DNA from: Cytauxzoon felis
Taxonomy: Eukaryota > Apicomplexa > Aconoidasida > Piroplasmida > Theileriidae
Assembly: GCA_020283715.1 (NCBI GenBank)
Contig: JAIQCW010000332.1
Coordinates: 1-10,795 of the forward strand
DNA: 10,795 nucleotides
Reading direction: 5' to 3'
The translations under genes and the position numbers were made by a program. Of this stretch, positions 1 through 6,378 are shown piece by piece. Within the stretch, counting starts at the first letter, position 1. Every line of letters begins with the position of its first letter. The notes under the pieces are model-generated. The model saw only the letters and a program-made list of their open reading frames with translations, made no database searches and was not told the DNA's origin.

Positions 1-141
1 TTCAGGGAAGCGAAGGGGGAAATAAATAGAGAAGCTGACGGCAGGAATGTAACCTCGGGTGGACCCGAAAACGATCTACGGGAGTTTGAGGGGGAAGTAA
101 AAGTAAAAGGCTCCACGCCTAGTGGAAAGACCTCAGGTGGA
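1..141 (+). repeat. R1: two tandem right-hand arms, cut by window edge
   Basis: Two plus-oriented A-type units follow each other. The first starts mid-unit at TTCAGGGAAGCG and carries cassette (i) near 32-45; the second has the CCCG...CGGG variant (ACGATCTACGGGAGTTTGAG) and cassette (ii) in its rarer form CTCCACGCCTAGTGGA. The copy ends at CCTCAGGTGGA. The left arm, if present, is outside the window. It lies 39 nt before the splice acceptor at 179-180, so it probably sits in an intron of the plus-strand gene that follows. Confidence 0.8.
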
Positions 142-180
142 GGACGAACTTCGTTCTTTCATGAATATATGATAATATAG

Positions 181-400
181 GTGATTCAGTATTTTGGTCG
201 ATTGATACCAGGTATTTTCAAGGTATGATTGAATATATATATATTAATATAGATTCGCAATATGATATATTTAAAATGATATTAAAAAGGGTTAGTTGTG
301 TTGATTTTATATTGTGTTAATATTTTCTTTATAGATGTGTACATTAATCAAGGTTGAAGATGGTCCAAATCTTTGGAAATTAAAACCAGAATTTATATAA
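181..400 (+). CDS. 3' end of an unrecognised plus-strand gene (last three exons)
   Basis: Three exons can be joined with agreeing phases: 181-222, 253-290 and 335-400 (TAA at 398-400). The introns between them are 30 nt (GTATGA...ATATAG) and 44 nt (GTTAGT...TTATAG), and the first exon follows an acceptor GATAATATAG. The joined tail contains the segments FWSIDTRYFQ, DSQYDIFKMILKR and EDGPNLWKLKPEFI just before the stop. I do not recognise the family; the tail is mixed polar and aromatic with no membrane segment. The gene begins outside the window, and the intron before the first visible exon appears to hold repeat R1. An alternative with a single 112-nt intron (223-334) is possible, but the three-exon model keeps all phases and matches the intron sizes elsewhere. 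It ends 57 bp from the stop of the convergent sphingomyelinase gene. Confidence 0.6.
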
Positions 401-457
401 TAATAAAATAAATTACATTTACAATATAAACAATTAATTATATAATATTTAAATAAA
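401..457. other. Convergent 3' gap of 57 bp
   Basis: Very AT-rich spacer between two stop codons facing each other. Both 3' untranslated regions must overlap here or run into the opposite gene. No repeat or clear signal beyond AATAAA-like strings (AATAAAATAAA at 402-412 on the plus strand). Confidence 0.6.
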
Positions 458-1634
458 TTACCATTTACATATATTTTCATCATCTTCAGATCGATTTTTA
501 GTAATTAACATTGCAAATACAGGATGATGATCACTTATACTAGTGATTTCATAATCACCTTTTGGAAACCATAGCCATCTATATTTTTTTACAGTAACAG
601 GTTTAGTTAACTTCATTAAAATAGTTTTTTGTGATACAATTACATCTAATTTATTAGATGTCATTATATAATCTAATAATTGTTCAGTATCTACATCATT
701 TTCTAAATGGAAGGAAAATAGAGGGTGATGAAATATATACAATCAACTTACGTATTTTACAAAAATCATTAGTTCTAGTACTATATGTTGGATCAGGTAT
801 TTCATCTTTAAATGTATCATAAAATCTAGTTTTCATTCTAGATGAACAAAATAAACGTACAAAATCATTACCTAAATGTTTATTTAAATCTGTATTTAAA
901 TCACCAGCTAATATAATAGGATTATAATTTTTAATATTATATTCTTTATATTTTGATAAAATTTCATCTTTTTTATATAATAATTGTAACCAATCATCAA
1001 TTTCTTTCATTTCTTTAATACGAACTTCATGATGACCTTGATAATCAAATGATTGCATATGTGATCCTATAACATTATATACATAATTACCCTTATTAAT
1101 TACAGCTAATAATGCACCTTTACGTGCAAATGCTGAATAACTCATTATACGATCAAATATTAATTGATGCTTCTCTACTATAGGATATTTAGAGAATATA
1201 CAATTACCACCATTAAATATTGCAAACCAATCACATAATCTTCTACTATAATATGTATTCCAATTAGATACCTCATTTCTAATACCTGATATACCAGTAT
1301 TATATGGTAATATATTTTCTAATTTTTCCTTCAATTTATTATATACTCTATGAGAAAATAATTCATGTAATACTAATACTTCAACATTTAATCTCAAAAC
1401 CAACTTCTTTAAATGAGAACATAATGCATCTTCACGTCTTCTAACATTTGCAAATAATGTCCAACAACTCTCTATACATTGTATATTATAAGTCATCACA
1501 CGCAATGTATTATCACCACCTTTAATCATAAGATTAGAATATGGTTCAGACAAATCATATAATCTACTTGAATCAACACCAGCTCCACACTGGTAATACA
1601 TTAACAATACTACTATTATACTTAAAAATCTCAT
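458..1634 (-). CDS. Secreted neutral-sphingomyelinase-like EEP-family phosphodiesterase
   Basis: Two exons, 1634-752 and 702-458, joined across a 49-nt intron (GTAAGT...CATTTAG) give 375 residues. The start at 1634 is chosen because it opens on a hydrophobic signal peptide (about residues 1-17, MRFLSIIVVLLMYY then QCGAG); an in-frame ATG at 1658 adds eight residues. The endonuclease/exonuclease/phosphatase fold shows its expected motifs in order: MTYN (47-50), HELF with the metal-binding Glu91, RKGAL (171-175), SHMQ (191-194), GDLN (244-247, Asp245 and Asn247), TND (288-290) and SDHHPV (351-356), with His353 as the likely general base. The full motif set and spacing fit Mg-dependent sphingomyelinase/phospholipase C, which releases ceramide and phosphocholine; a related sugar-phosphate or inositol phosphatase is the alternative. 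There is no C-terminal membrane segment, so the product is probably secreted or lumenal. Without splicing the frame would end in the intron and lose the catalytic DHH. Confidence 0.87.
703..751 (-). other. Short intron of the sphingomyelinase-like gene
   Basis: Donor GTAAGT (751-746), acceptor CCATTTAG ending at 703, 49 nt, phase 1. Splicing turns ATA C|AA into Ile-Gln and restores the frame carrying the SDHHPV motif. It has no repeat and serves as a good example of the compact intron class. Confidence 0.85.
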
Positions 1635-2051
1635 TCTGAAATACAATATTACTAACATTAAACAAGTCTATAGGACTAAATATATACACAAACATCAATT
1701 TCACATACACACATGGACAATTTTCCAGAAAAAAAAATTCAAACATTACAATGGGGATTTTACTAGTAATCTGCACAAATTTACAAATATTTAACATATT
1801 AAATGGTATATATTACAATTTAATAGGATATATACCAAGTAAATTCCTCATATTACTACAAATTACCGGTGCATTGATCAATATCATACATACAACCACC
1901 ATTAACACATCACTAAAATTACTACCATTAATCCCCTCCAAAAACAACAACAACAACAATCATACACAATATATATTTAATCTGTAAAAGTATGATATTA
2001 AATATTCATAATTATCAATTTTAAAAAGAAATATAAAACTTCATTTAAAAG
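1635..2051. other. Intergenic region between Sec20-like stop and sphingomyelinase start
   Basis: 417 bp without a repeat-family copy. Both strands stay open for a while: plus 1751-1987 (78 codons, hydrophobic, ending in a poly-Asn run) and minus 1959-1813 (stop TAA at 1813-1815), which reads SNFSDVLMVVVCMILINAP among others. The minus stretch has no ATG giving a convincing start and needs an unseen upstream exon, and the plus ORF has no homology I recognise. The minus strand is G-rich here, as coding strands are in this window, so a missed small minus-strand gene or a spliced 5' untranslated region is possible. It contains the shared 13-mer at 1868-1880. Confidence 0.5.
1868..1880 (-). promoter_or_regulatory. 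Candidate upstream motif, copy 1 (TGATCAATGCACC)
   Basis: The 13-mer GGTGCATTGATCA (plus strand) recurs exactly at 4582-4594. This copy lies 234 bp upstream of the sphingomyelinase-like start. It could be a transcription-factor site such as an ApiAP2 target, but two copies are thin evidence. Confidence 0.3.
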
Positions 2052-4158
2052 TCAAACCTCATCTCTAATTATACCTTCCGTAGGACCACTAATTGCATTT
2101 TTCATCCATCTCAATGGATATAATGATAATTTTATAATCTAAATGTAAAGATTTTGAACCCAGAAAGTCTCAACAAACCAAATAAATAATTTTAAATACT
2201 CTAAATCTCCTCAATGTTATAAAACTACATACAAATAAAAATAAAAAGTAACAACATCTAACAATCCCATAACGCCTCATAGTCCTATATAGAATATGCA
2301 AATTTCTTATCCAAGAGAAACATACTCTTTTCTAACCACACTAAATAATATACTCGCACTGCTAAACCTCTCCTTTAATGCTATTTGATGTTATGAAAAT
2401 CCAAATATAAAGAAAATCATATGCAAATTAATATAACAACCAGAAAAATACAAGAGAACTGCACTTGAGGTCCAATCCTACTCTTCATCTCCCACCTCTT
2501 CTTCCACTGCCGTGGTGGCCTCTTCTATTTAGTTCCCCCTCCGCTTCCCTGAGATCAGCTACGGGTAGTCCACTTGAGGTCCTGCACAACACATCCTTAG
2601 CACCATCTTCCATCATTCCCATGATGGATGATCCATCACAACCTTCATCACTACCCTCGCCACGATCTCTGGGAGTGGCTTCACCCTTCAGGGATAGGTA
2701 ATTAGAAGAGCTGACGGCAGGACGGACCTCAGGTAGAATGAATAGAGGTGGATTGGACCTCAAGTGGAGTACGAAGAGGGTATGTATTGGACTTCGAATG
2801 GGACATTAATGTGGGTAAACAAACTTTTGAGTATATCTTGTTGTTGTGAGATATAATTGGATGATTTGAGTAGTGAAGTTTCTGTAGCTTTCATTTGGTT
2901 GATTTGTGTGATCATCATATTTCTGGTATCTTTGAGTTTTTTAGTAACGATGTTATCATTTTTGCTTGGGGTCATTTCTTGATAAGTTAAATCTTCGTCT
3001 TCAATGCTACGAAAATGAAATTAAAATTACTATTTAATATTAATTGGAAATACTATTCATATACAAGAAATAGAATAAGTAATTAAAAACTAAGATTTAC
3101 AATTGTTCAGTATTATCCACTTGGGATATAAATGAAGATAAACATAAAGTATGATAACGGCGCTCATTCATAGACCACCATTCACTCAATTTATTTTTAT
3201 GCCTAATAATATCATATCAAATGTAATAAATTATAATATACCTCATCAATCTATCATTATAATACTGATATAATGTATACAACTTTACACGATGCTGCTG
3301 ATATGCTACCGATTCACACTGCTTCATCAAATTCTTCAATATCGAAGAATACGAACTTATACGCCTAGACAATCTCAAACGATACTATAAAATAAATTGT
3401 AAACCAGAAGGAAAAAAAACAAATTTATATCTATTGAATCCATCTCCTCTTCCACTTTCACCTCTCTTCGTCTTGCAGACAGCTCTTCCAATTCACTTCC
3501 CCTTCCAGCTCCCGTAGATCGCTTCCAGGTTCCGCTGAGGTTATAAACCTAATCTCGTCGAGATAAAGATAAAGTGATGGAATTCATGTTTGTAGAGATA
3601 TCTCAATGAATATAAATTGAAATGAAGTGATGATGAGTAAATGTAATACAATCCTCAAATTCCTTTTCAATGAAGTATTGAGATTAGAAATTCATCCAAT
3701 ATTCATTGAGATATCATCAGTAGTTTCCCCAGAAATTCAAGATTTCCTTCAAAATTTGAAGTATAAAATGGAACTAGTGTTTGGACCTCAAGTGGAACCC
3801 GCAGCTGATCTACGGGAAGCGAAGGGGGAAGTAAATGGAAGAGCTGTCTGCAAGACGAAGGAACGGCGAGTGGAATGAAGAGTCGGATTGGACCTCGAGT
3901 GGAGTAGACAATAATTGGATATATTTGGAATAGTTGATATTTTTTTTAACTTACTTTATGTATGGCGTAATGTGTATTGAATTCTTCGTTTGAGAGTAGA
4001 AATAGTTCGTTTAGATTGGAATCTAATTGTCTGAGTTCATTGATGATATTATCATCGAATGAATCGGGTAGATTTTTATCATTTTTGAATATATTTTTTT
4101 CACGATAATAGAGATTATCTAGTGAATCGACAATATGCGATGATTTACATGAATTCAT
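2052..4158 (-). CDS. Sec20-like tail-anchored SNARE, seven exons
   Basis: Exons: 4158-3955, 3384-3242, 3202-3101, 3006-2825, 2380-2326, 2284-2200 and 2138-2052; phases agree at all six junctions and give 285 residues. The start is the ATG at 4158; the frame extends a little further upstream without another ATG. Residues 174-228 match the Sec20 pattern: LKDTR, a helix, LLKSSN, then LKERFSSASILFSVVRKE, followed directly by a membrane anchor (about 239-253, CCYFLFLFVCSFITL). The spacing from SSN to the anchor is what Sec20/BNIP1 proteins show. Sec20 acts with Ufe1, Use1 and Sec22 in Golgi-to-ER fusion. The N-terminal 150 residues are helical and charged, as expected for a cytosolic tether-binding part. 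Oddities: a 28-residue lumenal tail ending in RDEV, a GTTTGT donor for exon 4 (the same donor recurs in EPL1), and repeats R3 and R2 in introns 1 and 4. Another Qb-type SNARE is the main alternative. Confidence 0.68.
2462..2768. repeat. R2: A-left/C-right foldback in Sec20-like intron 4
   Basis: The left A-type arm (about 2502-2583, cassette ii) and right C-type arm (about 2654-2722, cassette i) are inverted and closed by outer ends CACTTGAGGTCCAATCC and GGATTGGACCTCAAGTGGA. The spacer holds a perfect small hairpin, CCATCAT-TCCC-ATGATGG (2610-2627). A further degenerate end (ATTGGACTTCGAATGGGA) sits at 2787-2804, outside the right end. The host intron (2381-2824) is 444 nt. A long ORF on each strand crosses it, but these are by-products of the repeat. 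Confidence 0.88.
3444..3903. repeat. R3: long-spacer A/A foldback in Sec20-like intron 1
   Basis: This copy departs from the family rule. Both arms are A-type (left about 3470-3532, right about 3784-3865), both carry cassette (iii) CTGTCTGCAAGACGA, and about 250 bp of AT-rich sequence separates them. That spacer has its own perfect 17-bp inverted repeat, GATATCTCAATGAATAT at 3597-3613 against 3699-3715, so the foldback continues inward. An open frame at 3627-3878 runs across the spacer into the right arm; it has no supporting splice signals or homology and I do not call it a gene. The host intron is 3385-3954, 570 nt. Confidence 0.85.
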
Positions 4159-4679
4159 ATTTAATGATTTACCCTCTATTCCCAATTATATAAACTTTAA
4201 TGAAATAATAATTCCAATTTAACCAAATGGTCATTTGAATTATTTTAAACTGACATTAAAACGATTACGATAATAATTGAATATTTTATAGTTATTATAA
4301 TCCTTTATATATTCTTCATTACATTTACCATATGATTATTATTTAATTTCTAAATGAATATTATTCAAATTACATAAAATTATTAATCATTCACATATTT
4401 TAATTATAAATACTCTGCCTTCCTATATGTATATAACACTTGACCTATTGGCGTTTCGATTATATAAATGTAAACTTATTATCTACTCTATTCAACATAA
4501 ATATTTTATTATAAACATATAATAAACTATAACATTAAATTCAGATTTTTCTTCTTCCTTTTTTTTATATTTATAAGTCCGGGTGCATTGATCATTTAAT
4601 ATGCACGTTGGTGTGTTCATTGTATGTTACATCAATGATCCAAATATAATCTACACATTTCTTCATCATCAATCCACAT
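4159..4679. other. Intergenic region upstream of the Sec20-like gene
   Basis: 521 bp, very AT-rich, between the stop of the coiled-coil gene and the Sec20-like ATG. No convincing exon and no copy of the repeat family. It must hold the 3' end of one gene and the promoter of the next. The only GC-richer patch is around 4575-4640, where the shared 13-mer (4582-4594) is followed by CATTGAT/ATCAATG inverted arms. Confidence 0.6.
4582..4594 (-). promoter_or_regulatory. Candidate upstream motif, copy 2 (TGATCAATGCACC)
   Basis: Exact second copy of the 13-mer found at 1868-1880, in the same orientation relative to its downstream minus-strand gene and 424 bp from the Sec20-like start. Function is a guess from position only. 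Confidence 0.3.
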
Positions 4680-6276
4680 CTATTCATCTTTATCAAATAT
4701 TTTATAACAATCCTAATTTATATAAATAATTTTTTATTCATTAAACTTACTTCATTCTTACAACTATCACCCATATTCTCAATCAAGCCATTCAATATAT
4801 CATTCACAACACGCTTACTCTTGTCAAAATTATCAACATTCTCACGACTACGCAATAATAACTCATTTAAACATTTGTCTCGTTCATCCTATATCAAAGT
4901 AACATAATCACAAAGATGATAACCACTTCAATCGAAGTACAATACACCTGAGGTCGTCATCCACCCGAGGTCATTTCCTTGTCTTGCAGACAGCTCTCCA
5001 CCTGAGGTCAGTCCTGCCGTCAGCTCTTCTAATTACCTATCTCTAAAGAGTAGAGCCACTCCCGGAGATCGTGGCGATGGAGAAGTTAGTGACTGGACCT
5101 CAAGTGGAAGTGGAATACCTGTAAGCGATCTATGGGAGCTGGAAGGGGAAATAAATAGAGAAGCTGACGGCAGGACCAATAGAGGCCAGGATTAGACCTC
5201 AGGTGGAGGACTTATAATAGTCAGTGACTATTCATTGAGTTTGTATGTGATGGATATTATTTGTACTTACAAGTTTCGATTTGAGATTGTTTTTCTCTTT
5301 GTCGTATTTCGTTAGATCGTTGTAGTATCTTTCCTTCATTATCCTCTCCATTTCAAAGTAATCGTTATTCGCTCTCTCGAATTCCATCTGCAACTCCGCT
5401 ATTCTATCCTCTGCTATCCTCAATTTACCACGCAATACCAACTCGTCATAATTAATATAGTCCTATAATTATAAACAATCCAAAAGAACATATCATTCCG
5501 ACGTTCATACTCGATGTTACGTCTAGCAATCGTCCGATCCACCTCTCTTCATCCTGCCGTCAGCTATCCTAATTACCTATCTCTAAAGAGTAGAGCCACT
5601 CCCAGAGATCGTGGCGAATATTATGTTTGTTCTTCCGGGTAGACAATATACCGAAGAATTTTCTCCGGTCCCCTAAGTCACAATTATCCAAATGAAGAAC
5701 TTTAATATAATAATAATATACGCCCCAAATCAAAACTCGAGTTAGTAAATTAAACCTCAAGTGGAATACCCGTAGCTGATCTCAGGGAAGCGAAGGGGGA
5801 GGTAAATAGAGAAGCTGACGGCAGGACCTCAGGTGGAGGCGAGTGGAACAGTGGTTGTAACTTCAGGTGGATTGGATCTCGAGTGGAATGTTCAATGTTT
5901 GTTTGTCTGTATGTGTGGCACTTACATTATTAATGGGTTCTTTGTTATCTTCACCTGAATAATATTTCTCTACACATTAATTTGGGTGTTAACATACTGT
6001 TGATAAAACATTCTACTTGATCTAGTAGCGTGTCTGTATCTTCGATTAATATATCATCCTGGGTGATGAATAAATAGTCATATAAAGATGGACATACATT
6101 AGTACTATTATCAAATTCTAAATCTTTAAGGCAACTTGGATCAACAATCAGCTAAATTTATATAATTTATTTTACCTTTTTAAGGTATAAATTCTAACCT
6201 TGGCATAGTAATTTATGTAGTCACCAAGCATATTAAATTTCCTACATGTCTCATAATCATAAAATATATTAGACAT
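4680..6276 (-). CDS. Unrecognised acidic coiled-coil protein, six exons
   Basis: Exons 6276-6199, 6151-5998, 5954-5926 (only 29 nt), 5462-5271, 4888-4751 and 4712-4680 join in frame to 207 residues. Splice sites are GTTAGA, GTATGT and GTAAGT donors with normal AG acceptors; introns 1, 2 and 5 are 47, 43 and 38 nt, while introns 3 and 4 carry repeats R5 and R4. The N-terminal half is acidic (IEDTDTLLDQVECFINSED). Residues about 92-175 are charged and heptad-like (RIAEDRIAELQMEFERANND, then KYDKEKNNLKSKLDERDKCL), as in a parallel coiled coil. The protein ends IFDKDE. There is no signal peptide or membrane segment. I recognise no family; a structural component such as a kinetochore, centriolar or cytoskeletal protein would fit, but that is speculation. 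Its ATG lies 102 bp after the EPL1 stop. Confidence 0.68.
4945..5207. repeat. R4: C-left/A-right foldback in coiled-coil gene intron 4
   Basis: Reverse-oriented copy. The left C-type arm is about 5011-5076 with cassette (i), preceded by an extra cassette (iii) at 4979-4997. The right A-type arm is about 5097-5183 (GCGATCTATGGGAGCTGGAAGG variant), cassette (i). Several boundary modules (CACCTGAGGTC) are stacked at the left end. The host intron is 4889-5270, 382 nt. Confidence 0.87.
5538..5887. repeat. R5: C-left/A-right foldback with E-module spacer, coiled-coil gene intron 3
   Basis: The left C-type arm is about 5550-5616, the right A-type arm about 5753-5835, both with cassette (i). Beyond the right arm follow a bare GGCGAGTGGAAC piece and two more boundary modules ending GATCTCGAGTGGA. 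The spacer (5617-5752) is the longest copy of a module shared with R7 and the R11-R12 gap. The host intron is 5463-5925, 463 nt. Confidence 0.87.
5617..5752 (+). repeat. E-module spacer of R5
   Basis: Begins near GTTCTTCCGGGTAGACAATA (5629-5648), continues through AATTTTCTCCGGTCCCCT and turns AT-rich before the A-type arm. A diverged copy with the same order (GTTCCTCCGGGTA..., AATTTTCTAGGTCC) occupies 10552-10683 and is also followed by a plus-strand A-type arm; R7 keeps only the first 20-odd bases. Confidence 0.65.
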
Positions 6277-6378
6277 TTCTATTCATATCTTATAAAATAT
6301 ATATTCTAATCTATTAAAAATTATTATTCATTCTATTATTGTCATTTTTGCATTCTAATGCACATTTATACATCATAC
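6277..6378. other. 102-bp gap between EPL1 stop and coiled-coil gene start
   Basis: AT-rich, no repeat. The 3' untranslated region of EPL1 and the promoter of the next gene must fit in or overlap this space. A hydrophobic ORF reading from 6339 on the plus strand is antisense to the last EPL1 exon. Confidence 0.6.

Noticed and set aside
1573..1797. 74-codon minus ORF upstream of and overlapping the sphingomyelinase start
   Set aside because: It overlaps the signal-peptide exon in another frame and cannot be joined to the enzyme frame by a reasonable intron.
2465..2763. Overlapping ORFs on both strands in R2, and similar ORFs in R7, R8, R10 and R11
   Set aside because: They follow the GC-rich repeat, which lacks stops by composition. 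Peptides such as VADLREAEGEVNRR recur because the DNA recurs; they are read in different contexts, have no steady start, and end shortly outside the repeat.
3627..3878. 83-codon plus-strand ORF in Sec20-like intron 1
   Set aside because: Its second half is the R3 right arm and its first half is the AT-rich foldback spacer; no splice partners or homology.
5569..5760. 63-codon minus ORF across R5
   Set aside because: Composed of C-arm and E-module sequence. The flanking exons 3 and 4 of the coiled-coil gene join in phase without it.
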